Counted from the stretch's first letter, positions 36,946-50,179 are shown. The stretch: 64,000 bases of DNA from Lutjanus erythropterus (GCA_020091685.1 CM034601.1:17351320-17415319), one strand, 5' to 3'. Made by a program: numbers and translations. Notes: generated by a model not told the origin, from the letters alone.

Positions 36946-39900
36946 ACTTCAAAAGACTGAACAATGAAGGTGCAAAGTCTGTGCTCTGTGAATGAGGGAT
37001 TAAATGTGTTGGACTGAGGCTCAACAAGAAGTCTGCTGCGGCATTTGAAATCTCCGATAAATTCCAAGTGAACGCGTGCAAGGACGCTGATATTTTATCC
37101 GAAACACTTCAGGGTAAAATACTGATGGAAATGGCAACATATTACAGATTTATATTCAACAGTCGGCTGTGGTGAAACTATCCCCTCACTGAAGAGAGAT
37201 GGCCAAAACCTACTGAACCATCAATCCCAAATCTCACACCAAGTGAGTGAGAGCTTTTTCAGAGCTTTGCTTTTTAACGTTGAGTGATCACTGACTTTAT
37301 TAGGCTGACCAAGCTAACATTGCAGCGTACATAGTGCCAGCCTTCTGCTGGAGTCGCCTCTGGACATAAACAGATTATGGAAATCAGGCACAGCGCTACA
37401 CCGGGGCTGGGGGAGGCTATAGCAACATCACAAATCTGCATAGCCCCAGTAAAGCCCCTTCAAGAATTTCAGTTTTTACTTTTAAATGAGAAAATATGTA
37501 AACGTTAATTGCCAGTCAGCTCATTTTACACTACGTGTGCACAGCTGACAGGGACAAAGAGAGAGTGCATTTAAGCCCCACCCACACCGGAGGGGAAACC
37601 AATCAGTGTCTCTCCATTGACTTGTATTGTGTGACGGTGCCTCGTGTCATTTTCTGTCTGCTAGCAAACAACACAAAAATGTCTAAAAGCTGCTATGTGC
37701 TGAGATGCATTACCAGTACGTTAAGTTAAGTTTTCAAAAGCTGTCGAACCAAAAAAAAAAAAAAAATAGTGTTTATGAAGACAAAATGGGAAACAGACAT
37801 GAGGTGTCAGCAGGATGAATGGGGAAACTGTGGGATCCTGATACTCAGTAACTTTGAGTCCAGATTACAGTCGCTAATTTTACCAGACAAACTGTGTAAA
37901 TTTAAGATAACTCGGCTGTGCAGGGCTAGGTTTTGATCTTTGTTAGTTTAAATGAAGGTCTTACCTGGTGATGTGATCAAATAGGTGTTCATACTAGTTT
38001 TTCATCTCTGGCCATTCAGTGGGATAATTTCTCACAGAAAATCAAGGTAAGCAGAAGGAACATTGCACATACTGGAAATACTGAGTTTCTCAGTTTAACT
38101 TTTCCTCTCTGGAAGACCTCGTGTGCCAAAATAATCTGTTGACGTGCTGAAATGTAATATTTATCACTTATCACTTTGTGACCATGGATATGATTAACAT
38201 TAGCTCCTTTGAATTGTGAATTTGACTTTGCAGGAGCTTTAAAAGCTGCAGTCTGTCTGCTGGACCTCTGTTTCCCTCACTGTTTTTCAGAACAACAAAA
38301 AGTGTAAAAACAAACTCTGGATCAGAGCGTTTCTGAAACAATCAGGAGGTGACATGACATCATCATTATGACATCAATCTCCCTGTCCCAGGAATGCAGG
38401 TACAGCGTGTCGTTCTTTCACTGTAATGTGTAAGCTAGCTCTGTCTTCTGTCTGTTTTGGCTAAAATGGAGAGAAAGTCTGGTGCACTAAAGGAGCAGGA
38501 GAAGAGAAAGAATCTCTGCTTAAGCTTCTTCTCACTCTCGACAACTCAACCATTTATGTGTCCCTGGTGTCCTGCTGCTGTTGGAGCCACACAGGACGAG
38601 TGTGTGAAAACGTTATGGGCAGCACGCAGCTAGCTAGGTGTGGTGTTATCATAGACTTATAATAGAACTAGACAAAGCTTTCCTGCTCAGTCTTGCTGCC
38701 AATTTTTTCCAGTGGCCACTCGTGGCATTGCAGCAAAACAAAGAAGAGCCCAAAATGCATTTTCCCTCATAGGCCACCATTGAAAAAGAAGTGTCTAGAG
38801 AACTGATAACAGGACACCACGAATTGAAAACAAGATTAGTTATAACTCTTTTGATTATGAATTTTTGCTCCATGGAATTTTTATATTTGTAAAACTTTCC
38901 TTGAGCTGAGGAGGAACTCACGGGTACGAGCAACGGGGTGAAACACCACTGCGCATGTTCAGTAGGCCAAATAATCAGGAAGTAAACCTGGAAGCTAGAA
39001 ACGTTTTTTTACTTATGCACCAGGTGAGCAACTCTCACTGGACTGAATGGATGCCATCTTTGCATTCGCTGTCTAGTTCAGAATAATATATCATCGTGTG
39101 TTATAAGATAAAGTGACAAATGATAAAATGACAATGACAATGACACATTTTGGATATTTATACCACAGTGGATTCTAAATGATTTTTTGCAAGACTGGAT
39201 TCAAACTGACAGTTGCCGATGAAACAAATCATTGGTAAGTTGTTTCTGATTTATAAATTGTGATGATAAAGGCTTATAAAAAAATACAGGCTAAAGATAA
39301 AGGCTTAAAGGCTGCAGATCACCGTGTCTGCTGGTTATTGTAGTAATAGCACATGCAGTTTGTTGTCCGTGTTGTTAAATATGTACTTTGTGTAGGCTAA
39401 CTGTTATCTGGCTGTGAATGTCTATTTATTTAACTGTTTATTTACCTTTTGTCACTGGTTGCCTGCAAGTTTAATCTGCCTCACTGTTTATCCTTTATCT
39501 GACTGAGGTTTGAGCACATCATTGAGATGACTGTGGTTTTGAAACAGCCTATCAGCAGTTGTGTTGCTTTACTATCAGCAGGTTGCTGTTTAATGGTGAA
39601 TCCATGGTGCTGTAAATGCTGCTGAAATAACACACCTCATTTCTCTCCGCTCCCTTCATATTATTCATTTCATCTCAGACGTTGTGATAGCCATTTCATC
39701 TGAAATATTACAGACAGTTTATGCGTATGGAATGAAAGCACTTCTTCTTGTTATTAATTGTGGCTGTATGGGCACAGTTTGGTGCTGAAGTTTTTATCAT
39801 TGCCTTGTGGTCGGTTGCATTTGGCTCAGCCTGTAATTGTTTTGTTGAACATCCTTTGTCCAGATTCAGTGAAAAACTACATTTATGTCATTTGTGCTGC

Positions 39901-40408
39901 GTGCCATATCTGCTTTTATTGAAAAGGGGAAAAAAAGAGAACTTCCCTATAAAGCAACTCTGCAGTCATGAAAATGGACTATTTCCTTATAGGTCAAGCC
40001 CCCCTTAACCCCAAAAGAACAAAAATCTTTGTGCGTCCAGGTTGGAAACACCAAACTTTAACAAATGTTTTTGTTTAGATGAAGAAATATCACTTCCATG
40101 GGTCTGTTCAGTCAGACAGGGACATATAATCAGGTAATAAACTTGGCATTTCACCTTCCACGCTATAGCGAAGCTCAACCTGCATGCACAGTTTATATTA
40201 TGTTCATTATAATGTTGATTAATGTTGAAATGGAATTCTTCTGCCTCAATTATTTTTGATACCAGCAGATAATACACTAAAGCAGTCAGTGTGGAACCCA
40301 TATTTCTCCTTCTTACATATAGTGTTAATCACTATTCCTTACCACATCATAGAATTATGTAGGCCTGCATTTTTTACCCCCTCCAGTGTTTTACCTAAGT
40401 CAGCATCC

Positions 40409-40466
<58 letters not shown>

Positions 40467-41727
40467 AGATCTGTACAACATAATATTTCCTTGTGTTAAC
40501 CCAGTCTGAATGACAAATAGTAAAGTGATGGAAACGCATGTTGTTTCATGTGTGGCCAGACTCGAGTAACAGGAATATTCAACTCAGCTGCCATGGGAAT
40601 TGCCATGGCAACATATTAGCTTTCCAAATCATATGTTCATTGGAATGAACTTGGAGCTGAAACCAACGCTTTTATTTCCATGATGACATTATCAAACGTT
40701 TCACAGTAAATGTACCAGTCAGACGGCCGCTTAAACAGTGCAGCATAACAACAAAAGGCTGTTTTGTTCCATTCAAGTTCTGGTGAAGGGCCATAACAGC
40801 ACTATGGAGTGTTGCTATTGCGAAGCAGAGAATATTTTGCAGCTACAATAGCGCCCTACACTTTTTTTTGTGAGTAATGCTCTGCCTCTTCGGCAGTGAA
40901 GTGCCCTATAAAGTCCCCGCTGCAGCAGGTGAATAGAAGCTCCGTGTTTCCTCAGGTATTAATATCACCCCTGGGAAGGAGCACTAAACTGGAGACGGAG
41001 GCAGACGACCGTGGAGGGGATCTTCATTCGGTGGTGGGCAGTAAATCAACTCCTGCTGGAGGCACAAGGAGGCAGAAATCAGAGAGTGATGGAGCTCTAC
41101 CTGCCCCCACATCCCACCCCACCGCCACCCATTAGCTGTAACCTGTTCCATTCACCCCAATCGCTCGACCTTTCTTCCCCCTTAATTTACCCCCTCTTCC
41201 CTCCACTTTTCCAGCTCCCAGGCGTTTCTCTTTCGCATGCACGCCCCCTCATCTTCTTCCACTGCTCCCACCTTAGATTTAATTTAACTCCTTTACTTCA
41301 CCTCTGCCTCCACCAACCCAATTTTCTCAGTTCATCGGCGACAGTTGCTTTTTCCCATCATCCACGTCTCCCTCGATTCCTCCTCCAACCCTCTCTTTTC
41401 ACCTCCTGCTGGCTCAATCCCCAGAGAACGGAAAAGGAGGTCAGCTTTGTCACAACATAGGTTCACATTTCATTGCCACCGCGTTCGGGCTGCCAGGATG
41501 CAGGATTGATGGTTTGGGGGTTTTCTGCTGGCCCAGAGAGGGGCTGCACGGAGCAGATGTCATCTACCGGGACAAGAATACACAGACAGATAAAGATAAC
41601 CAGGTGAAGTTAAAATGGAGAAAAATAAAACAGGCCATATGAAACATTCTGGTTATAATGATGTCAACCCCAAATGCAACACATTAGTAGTAAAAGAATT
41701 TAGGTTCTTACTTCTTCCAATTTGTGT
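36946..41727. other. Non-coding, no gene recognised
   Basis: Contains the TG microsatellite at 40.4 kb and old repeat debris (38640-39050). The longest frame in the stretch, 41011-41460 (149 codons, plus), is pyrimidine-driven Pro/Leu/Ser/His sequence without any domain. Confidence 0.4.
40412..40464. repeat. (TG)n microsatellite, about 26 units
   Basis: Uninterrupted TG over about 53 bp. Confidence 0.97.
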
Positions 41728-41885
41728 TTTTAAAGATTATTTTTAGGGCTTTTTGCCTTTATTATGATAGGACAGCTGAAGATATGACAGGAAGGGAGGC
41801 AGAGAGAGAGAGAGAGAGGGGATGACACTGACTGCCTCAGTACATGGTGCACATGCTCTACCAACTGAGCTACAAGGGTGCCCCA
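41728..41885 (-). mobile_element. tRNA-derived SINE, copy 3
   Basis: On the minus strand it reads TAGCTCAGTTGGTAGAGCA (intact A-box head), a CT-rich middle, CCTGTCATATCTTCAGCTGT and tail AATAAAGGCAAAAAGCCC. The B-box region is missing, so this copy looks internally deleted. Confidence 0.8.
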
Positions 41886-42207
41886 ATTTGTGTTTTTTAA
41901 TTCATAAAATCTTGAAGCCACTATAACCATATGAAGACATTAGTTGAGGCTTAAGTATTCTTACACCATGTGTCCATGTTTTCCTGCTTTCTCTTACCTC
42001 TGCGATGTTTTTACCCCTTTTTGCAGACATTTCTTATAAAACAATAGTAAGTGTTTATTGTTTCATATTCTGTTTTATGTTTACTGGCTTATACATATGG
42101 GGTAATGTATGCATGTAATGAAGCAGCTAGTGTGTGAAGTAGTTAGTGTGTGATTCATTAATATTGATGAGTAAGGCGAAGACTAGCAGCATCAAGTAGG
42201 TGTGAGC

Positions 42208-42278
42208 TCTCTCTCACTCTCTCTCTCTCTCTCACGCACACACACACGCACGCACACACACACACACACAGACACACT
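42208..42278. repeat. Compound (CT)n-(CA)n microsatellite
   Basis: CTCTCTCT runs from 42208 pass into CACACA with CACGCA interruptions to 42271. Confidence 0.92.
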
Positions 42279-43089
42279 TGCACACAGTAAGAGGGGAATA
42301 ATAGGGCCAAGCCACAGACAAAAAGCAGGGTATGATATTTGCCCTTGTTTGGACTAGAACAGCGGGCAAAGGTCTCCATCTGTTGCCAGTTTAATGCCCC
42401 ATAATAAACTGGCCACTCTCTCTGTCAGTAATGTCTTCATAACAACACTTTTATTGGTGCCTATTCCACCAAATAAGACACTCCTAAATCACCAATGTCT
42501 GATCTCTGCTACAATAATGTCTGACCAGGAAGTCTCATTATGATAGATGTTTGTTCTGTAGTGCTCATGGTGAAATCGAGTAAACATGTAAAATACTTTT
42601 GTGCGTGTCTGGGTTGACATTGAACCTTGCCACCTCCTGCATGTCACCATCTGTCAGCAGCTTGTGAGGAATAAACAGACACACATGTAGGCTACCATCT
42701 CCTCTGCAGGAAAACATGCACAGATGCTCATAAACACACCGGCTCTCCTGTTACATTCAATCAAATATACATGAAATGTCACATTTTAAATATTTGCTCA
42801 GTCGGTTCAACTATTGTTAAAATCAGATTTTTTAGTGATACTAAAGGGGTGGACCCAAATTCAAACAGCAGGCAAGGAGCACAAAACAACAAAAGGTGGC
42901 AGGGAAGTCCAGATTTAAAAATAACTATGTTCCACAGAAAGTAATTCAAATCAGAGTGCCCCAAAACAAGACATAATAATCCAAAATGTAACCAGCAGCA
43001 AACAGGAACATGGGGAACAGACACAGATAACGCTAAAGCTTTATGATAACAAATGAACACCACTTTTGTGACTTTGGAAGCGTTAATGC

Positions 43090-43700
43090 AATGGGCAGAA
43101 GTAAAATGCTAATGTCAATGAACTACACCACAGTTACATAACCACTATGTGACAGGAGTTCAGTGCGATGACGTTTAATGTCCCTGACAACCTCTCTTAG
43201 CAACCGCCTTTTTTACGTTTACATCCACACCGCTACACCACTACGTTTGCTCTGCTTACACTTCCCCCAGCGTTTTAGGACACCTAAAACGAGGAAGTTT
43301 GGAAACGTTGCTGATGCAGTTAGAGTTTTTAAAGTCAGGGGCTGCGTTTCAGTCTTGGCGGGCAAAAACAACAACCACATATTGTAATACCTGAGTGATG
43401 AGGGAGGAACACCATTTTAGGGTTATTTTCTAGTCTTGCATAGCCAGACCTCTCTCCACAGCACTCAGGTCAGGCTCCACACAAACATGTTCTGCTACAG
43501 GGAAAAACACCCTGCCTGGATGCACTGACGGTGCTGCTGCAAAATAACGTTGAAAGGGAACATGTTTTGGTGGAACACTTACACATACAGAGATAATCTC
43601 TGGCATTAAAATGACAACATCACTGCAAAAGAAAAGATTAACAGCTGCTAGCTTGTTCACGTTCGTACCATTAGCACGCCCAGTGCTAAATTGTCGTTTT
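43090..43700 (+). repeat. Dispersed repeat shared with 13.8 kb
   Basis: The longer copy of the family at 13.74-13.96 kb. Matching core at 43168-43220; the rest has no recognisable coding content. Confidence 0.55.
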
Positions 43701-44039
43701 CAGTGTGTAGGTTGATCTTGTTTCCAGGGTACTTTGAAAACACAGATAGCAGATGCTGCGGTGCCACTTGAAGCAGTTGACCAATGGCAGACTTACACCT
43801 GAGGTGTATGTCCAGTGAGTCAGACTAGGTATTTATTTACATATTTTACAATCAATTTTGTGTTAACTACAGACTTTACTGCAGGCATCAAACAAACCCA
43901 AAACATTCAAGTGAAACAATTGACTTTAGGGAACCAGAAGTACAAAACTCATTTGTTTTAGTGAGCACTGAGGAATGTATTGCTTGAGGTGACAAGATGG
44001 CCAACCTACATAATCTTGTTTATTATTATCCCCTCCAGG

Positions 44040-44580
44040 CTTAGGAGGGTATCATGCAATCACTTGCATGTGTTTGTGTGTGTGCATGCATGATCAACGG
44101 ACCTGCAGTTTGTCCACAGTTAATCTTGTATACTACTGGACCATTCAGCCTAATTTTTTTTTGTGTACATGCATGACTGTGTGCTGAAGGAATTATGTTT
44201 TCAGGTCTTCCCCTTCTTATGAACGTGATATCTCAAGAACGCCTTGAGGGAATTTCTTCAAACTTGGTTCAAGCATCCACTTGGACTCAGGTATGAACTG
44301 ATTTTGGTGGTCAAAGGGCAAAAGGTGAAGGTCACTGTGACCTCACTTAACACATTTTTGGCCATAACTCATGAATTCATACAGTAATTATGAGAAAATT
44401 ACACACAAATCTCTAACACAATAAAATGATGAGGTGATTATGTTTTATATCCAAAAGGTCAAAGGTCAAATTCACTGTGACATCAGTATCAAAAATAGTC
44501 TCCAAGTGAAGACAGTAAGATTCTCACAAGAAATGATTCATTGGATACACACATGTATAGTGACTTTACCTTTTCATTCA
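44040..44580 (+). repeat. Dispersed repeat with AGGTCA motifs, copy C
   Basis: Same family, the longest copy. It holds a perfect palindromic ERE AGGTCACTGTGACCT at 44329-44343 and a perfect DR1 AGGTCAAAGGTCA at 44456-44468. Confidence 0.8.
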
Positions 44581-44700
44581 GTTCCCTCAAAGTTACAGGC
44601 CAATATTGTGGTAAAGGTCCATATTAAATTGTTTTGTTACATTTTCCAAGAAAATAGCAGATGAATTTAATGCTGGCTGGAAATCATATGTAAATCTTAT

Positions 44701-45071
44701 TGTTACGCCCATGAAAGAGGAGTGAGCTCACATAATCACCACATGCTTTATGTCCCAGAGCTGTAGCCGGTGACGGAGACTGACACATGAGCAGGGTGGG
44801 GTAGGCGTTCAGGGACAAGCTCACCTTGATGTGGGACAGCCAATCAGAGGCGAGTGTATGTGTGTCCATGTCATGTATAGCAGCTCTATAAAAAGTCCTC
44901 CGCCCGCCCTGGAGCGTGGAGCAGGAAACACAACAGGCAACAGAGGAGATATAATCTCTGTGTCAAACCATCACACACTCAGACACACACACACATCAAA
45001 ACACGGTGACACACACCTCAGCTGACATCCATCTGTTGTGGGCCTGAATAAAGAATTACCTGCAACTCAAA
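44701..45071 (+). mobile_element. Probable solo LTR of a retroelement
   Basis: It starts TGTTACGCCC and could end ...CAACTCAAACA. Inside, in LTR order, are a CCAAT box (AGCCAATCAGAGG, 44838-44850), a TATA box (CTATAAAAAG, 44886-44895) and AATAAA at 45047-45052. That puts promoter and poly(A) signal about 155 bp apart, as in a U3-R-U5 unit. No gag or pol remains beside it and no target duplication was found, so boundaries are uncertain. It could instead be an unrelated promoter. Confidence 0.45.
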
Positions 45072-45840
45072 CAGTTCATTTTTTCCCTTGTATTGAATCT
45101 TCTTGAAAGTCAAACAAAACACGGAGAAACTCTTTGCAGCAGCTCGCGCTGGTATGAGAAGATTGAATGTTCCGATCGATTTCCTGCGAATATCAGTGTG
45201 CGTGTGTGTGTGTGCCTTTGTTTGTGACTGTGTGCACGTGCATGCGAGTGTGCATTCACGTGTGTCTGTTCACACAGTATTGATTCTGCAGGAAGAGGAT
45301 CAAAGACATGTGGGAAGAGAGATTTCTAGCGAACAATTAAAGGCTACTTTGTGTCACTCACTGGGTTTACATGGAGCTTCACCCCTCTTACCGAATGTTT
45401 CCTCTTCTTCTGTAATATTCATTCGCTCTTTTCATGTGAGGCAGACGTAGGAAGAACATGAAAGACTGCTCGGATGAATGAAATGATGAGGAGGAAGAGA
45501 GAGAGAAACATCAATCACTCGTTCTTTTCAGGGGATCGGACTTAAATGGAGCATGTGAGGGAGAAGAGACAGCAAGGTTTTTCTGCAATTACAATGTCGC
45601 TGGTGCTGTGAATGGAAATAATGAGGGTTGTGTCTAAACTAAATTTTTTCATTTCCTCTGTCTTTGTCTGCTTATTAGCTTCGTCATGAAAGGGAACGCG
45701 TGAGCCAGCGATGTAATGAGGAAAGAATTGGAAAATGATAAGAGTGAGGATACGATTGAGTTTGAGTGAATGGGGTGTTTGGACTTTGGAAAATATAAAA
45801 CAAGGCTGGGACAAATCTGTCTGTATATGTTTTCGGGGGG

Positions 45841-46832
45841 CAGAGGTGGCAAAAGTGCACACACTCTTTACTCATGTCAAAGTACAGATACCTGTGTTAA
45901 AAAAAAGTAGGAATTCTGATTAAACTTCTTCATTAAAGTAAAAGGGAAAAAGTACAGTCTCTGAAATGTATGAGTATAAAAATAAGGACATTTCTACCAA
46001 GTGTTTCTGTGCAAAACTGTACCTCACATTTTCTCCACGCTTAAGTCTCCCTCTCCACAATTCATCTTATTACGTGTTTTAAATCGTTTTTGTATTGCGT
46101 AATTTTCATCTTGTTGTCACATCTTTTACGTCGCTGTCTTCTTGTTACTTCATTTTTGTAACACTATGTTTTTAGCATAGTTTTTCTCTTTTTACATTGT
46201 TTACATTGTATTGCATCATTTGTGTCATGTTACATTTTTGTTCTTGTTACTTTACGTCTCTTTTCCCTTGTTACATTTTTTCACCTTGTTACATCTTTTA
46301 CATCATTGTCTTCTTTTACATCCTTAATGTTGTTTTTGTCTTTTTACATCTTTTACATCTTTTTTATGTTGTTACATCTTTTATGCCATTTTTGTCTCAT
46401 TATGATGTTTTTGTTTTGTTACTTTATTTGTATTTTGTGTTCTTACATCTTTTACATTGTTTTCATCTTGTTATCTTAAGTTTATTTACTTTTCGTCTTG
46501 CTAGCTGTCTGTTGTGTGTAATAAGCACTGATGAACACATTAAAGAATAATTTTCTGTCATTTTCTGAGTCACTGTTCCATCCATTTTATTTGAAAACGG
46601 TCATGATGTTGGGAAGACGGTGCACAATGATGCAAAATAAAAATATTCAATAATTCCCCTTCAGTGCATTAGAACTAAAGCTACGAGCCTGTTTTGAAAA
46701 TGTAAGGAGTAGAAAGTACAGATATTTGGGTTCAAATGTAGGAAGTAAAAGTAAAAAGGATTACTTAAATAAAGCAAAACTCTACTTACGTACAGGAATA
46801 AAGTATTTGTACTTTGTTACTTCCCACCTCTG
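45841..46832 (+). mobile_element. hAT-like non-autonomous transposon (CAGAGGTGG ends)
   Basis: Left end CAGAGGTGGCAAAAGTGCAC; right end in reverse complement CAGAGGTGGGAAGTAACAAA. Subterminal AAGTA/TACTT units (AAAGTACAGATAC, GTACTTTGTTACTTCC) fit a familiar fish hAT-type repeat. No matching 8-bp target duplication is seen. The middle is a T-rich minisatellite. Confidence 0.75.
46075..46500 (+). repeat. Degenerate T-rich minisatellite
   Basis: Loose repetition of a unit like TTGTTACATCTTTTACATC, about 25-35 bp with indels, more than ten times. The Phe/Leu/Tyr-rich open frames over it (46197-46550, 46222-46479) are by-products. Confidence 0.75.
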
Positions 46833-47499
46833 TGTGCCAGTTTGTATGTTTGCTGTGCACGTGTGTGTAAGCGAGTGTATGCATAATGGAGTGCAGGACC
46901 ACATCAGTAAAAGGATGGCGAGATCAAGGACGTACTTAATATGGAGTGGTGCTCCCCATTAACATGACAGCTAACTGCAGAGTAACAAAATAAGAGCACC
47001 TGAACATCTCGTGTTTTAACTCACTTGTTAATTGCAACACTTTTGTGAGCGTTTTTGTTTTTAACAATCAGCTCTGTTTAGCCATTAAGAGACGACTGAG
47101 AATGTTTTTAGTGATTCCCAGCTCAGATTTGCATTTATCCAGATCCTTACTAATGCAATCCACTCCCCATTACAACCTCTGTGTTATACTGTGAAGCTTT
47201 ACAGGTAAAGCTGAGGTCAAAGGCATTATTATCAGCAGCTGTTATTGCAGATGAGGAGACATACTCTCACTTTTTGGGATTTACAATAGCCATCATATCT
47301 GTAGAAACTCTCATAATTCAACAGAAAACAAGACTTTTCTAAGTTAAAGGCAGACCTGACTGGATTGCTTATTCTGTGTTTACAATATGTTTCAGTGCAA
47401 CCACTTTTCTGAATTAAAATAAGATGTTATCTTTTAAATGAAGCCACTGGACAGTGTGTAATTCCTCACTAGCTAACTAGTGAGACTCTTATCACAAGT

Positions 47500-48260
47500 G
47501 AAGTTTGGGCAGTTTCATGGCAAAACATCAAAATTCAACGCCATGCCGCAACCCCACCATTTAACAAAAACAGAATCTTTTAATAACTTTTCATCTGAAA
47601 GGTCTCTTGATAGTACACACCAATTTTGATGTTGATCTGATTAGTTCTGTGGGAGTTCATTAATATACAACACATGTAAATGGCATAGAACGGCAAAAAA
47701 TAAAATTAAAAATGGCCGACTTCCTGTTGGGTTTAGACTATGGCGCCAAGAAAATTTTTGCACTTTTGTACTTTTTTGTGAAATGTACCAGCAGGGCTAC
47801 TTTGTTGAAATTTTGTAGGGGGTGCCATGCTCATACACAAGACCCATAACATACGTAATTTTTCACCACAACTGATGTGTGTGCCAAATTTCATGTGCTG
47901 TTGTACACCTTTCAGCCCCCATAAATTTCCTAAACCTAACCAAGTAATTGTGGTGCCAAAACCCCACAATACTGCAACAGAAAAATTGAAAATAATTTAA
48001 AAAACTAAGTCTTAAAAAAAGTCACAAAGTGACATTTAGCTTCACATGGAATGTAAACCCCAGTCTCCTGGACAAAAAGTTCTGTGTGCAACCTGTTCAT
48101 CCAACTACAATATCCCTTCTAATGTTTTCCCAAATGCCAGCATCTGCACACCTGAGACCTGTGCTCACAGAAAGTACCAGGCATCCAGCACTAGCCAATC
48201 ACAGCCCTGTAGTAGAAGCCAATCGCAGCACATTAATGTGGGAGTTTGTTTGTTTTTTTT
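47500..48260 (+). repeat. Dispersed fish repeat, non-coding
   Basis: Includes AAAATGGCCGACTTCCTGTT, TTTGTAGGGGGTGCCATG, CCAAATTTCATG and CCTAAACCTAACCAAGTAAT, motifs I recall from dispersed teleost repeats. The last part relates to the 25.1 kb repeat. No family name given. Confidence 0.5.
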
Positions 48261-48838
48261 AAAAAAAACTCTCAAATTGTTTCCTCCCAGTTTTAGCAAC
48301 AAAAGCTGGGAGGTTGTCCCCAGTCTCTATCAAGTGAAGCATTTAAAAACTGACTTGTGAGTGTACTTCCGTCCCTACCCAGTTCTACGCCCTTGGGTTA
48401 CAGGTTATTAAGTTCCCGTAGTGGAAGAGAGCTATTAGTTACAGTCCTCCTGCTTCAGATGTGTGCAGTTAAAAGATGATGTGAGAGAGGTCATGATGAG
48501 GGATTGTTTGCAATGACGAGGCTGAAGAGCAACAGAGTCCCTGCACAGAGTCCCTAATTTCCTTAGAAGTCATGAGTCCTGCCAAAATGCACTTTAGCAA
48601 GACACCAAACACTCTTTTGAAATTGGATGGCAGCGCCGTCAATATGCCATAAAGAGAGAGGACAGAGGTACATCTGTAAAGGATAAGCTAACATGAGTAG
48701 ACTGAGATCTTGTTATCAGACTCCAAGTGTTTAACATACAAATAAGCAACGACTGGAGGTTTAGACTGAAAGCGGCAAACAGCTCATCTCAAAATATCCT
48801 TTCTTACATGTGTAAACAAAAATCTAAAAACACAGTAT

Positions 48839-48872
<34 letters not shown>

Positions 48873-50179
48873 ACACCGACACAGGCGCAGAAACCAGAGG
48901 CGGTGTTCGCTAATTACTGACATGATGATTCTCAAGGGGGCAAGCAAAACAGAGAGGTGCCCCTCAGCATCCTGGGACCTGTAGTGCCCTCCAGCGCTGT
49001 TGGACCTGCGGTTCTCCCACTTAATCACCGCTGCTACCAGCCGGTCACATGATCAGGGAGGAAGTAGGCCATAGCGGTGTGTATGAGAGAGGGTTGTGTG
49101 TGTGTGTGTGTGTGTGAGAGAGACGGGGAGAAAGAGGAGGAAAGAATAAGAGACTGTATTACCATAGTTAGACTTCCAGCACATATTAACTCACACACAC
49201 ACAAACACACACACACAGACACACACACACACGCATTTTAATATCTAAATATACATACACAAACAGGGAGAAGCTGCCAAATCTCAGATGATAAGATGAA
49301 CAGCCTGAGGATTTAGGAGGTTGAGCCAAAACACACACACACACACACACACACCGTTCCTTGCTCTCACTTTCTTAGTTGAATCCATTGAAATCAATAC
49401 AAGATAAAAGCTGCAACCTGAATGTATTTTTTTCATCTATATTTTGCATATGCTTTTGAAAAGAGTGGAATGTTAGATAAGCTCTTTTGGAACCTTTCTC
49501 AAGTACTGGTATCAAAAATAAAAAAACAAGTCTGTTTTAGATGGCACAAATACACACAAACATTTTCTTGTTTCACAAAAAAAAATCCTTTACACACATC
49601 AGCCTCTGACAATAACCGAGACCAGAGCTGCAGCTTGTTGTTTTGTGTGTAGACATCTATCATTGTGCTGTGTGCAGTTTCCTCTGCTGAGTCATCTTCA
49701 AATTGTCTTTGTTCATGCCAAATCATGTTTTTAGATGAAACAACTGAGAGCTGGAGCTCATGGAGCCGCTCAGGTCAGCTCCTCCCGATGATTCCCTTAA
49801 TATAATTGTCACAGTGGAACTTAAAACTTGTAAACCTTTTTTACAAGTTAAAGACAAAAAGTTCCAACAGACTTTGTAATTAAAGTGGTACATTGGCTGT
49901 GTTTCCATGCAAATGTATAGCAAACTTTCACCAAAATTTGACTAAATTGTCAAAAGAAAATGTGAACTAATGCTTGTTAGCATCAACTACTACTACTTTA
50001 TTATTAGGAGTTAGAAGGTCATCAGAATAAATAGTAAATGGCATCAGTCATCCTGTTGGAAAACTATTATATCAGTAGAGAAGGAGATATCAGCAACAAG
50101 ATGATGTAATTGACCCTTCTTAAATCCTGCCCATTTTCAGTCTGTGCTTCATGACAAATGAGCTAGCTTGTTACCTCAT
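48261..50179. other. Non-coding, microsatellite-rich
   Basis: Several CA/TG runs and no recognisable gene. Confidence 0.4.
48840..48870. repeat. (CA)n microsatellite
   Basis: About 14 CA units; further short CA/TG runs lie at 49096-49116, 49190-49233 and 49330-49353. Confidence 0.92.

Noticed and set aside
41011..41460. 149-codon plus-strand frame, among the longest in the window
   Set aside because: It is a pyrimidine-rich stretch giving Pro/Leu/Ser/His without any domain, splice or promoter signal, and other frames there are open too.
46197..46550. 117-codon hydrophobic frame that looks like a membrane protein
   Set aside because: Phe/Leu/Tyr content comes from the T-rich minisatellite inside a hAT-like element.
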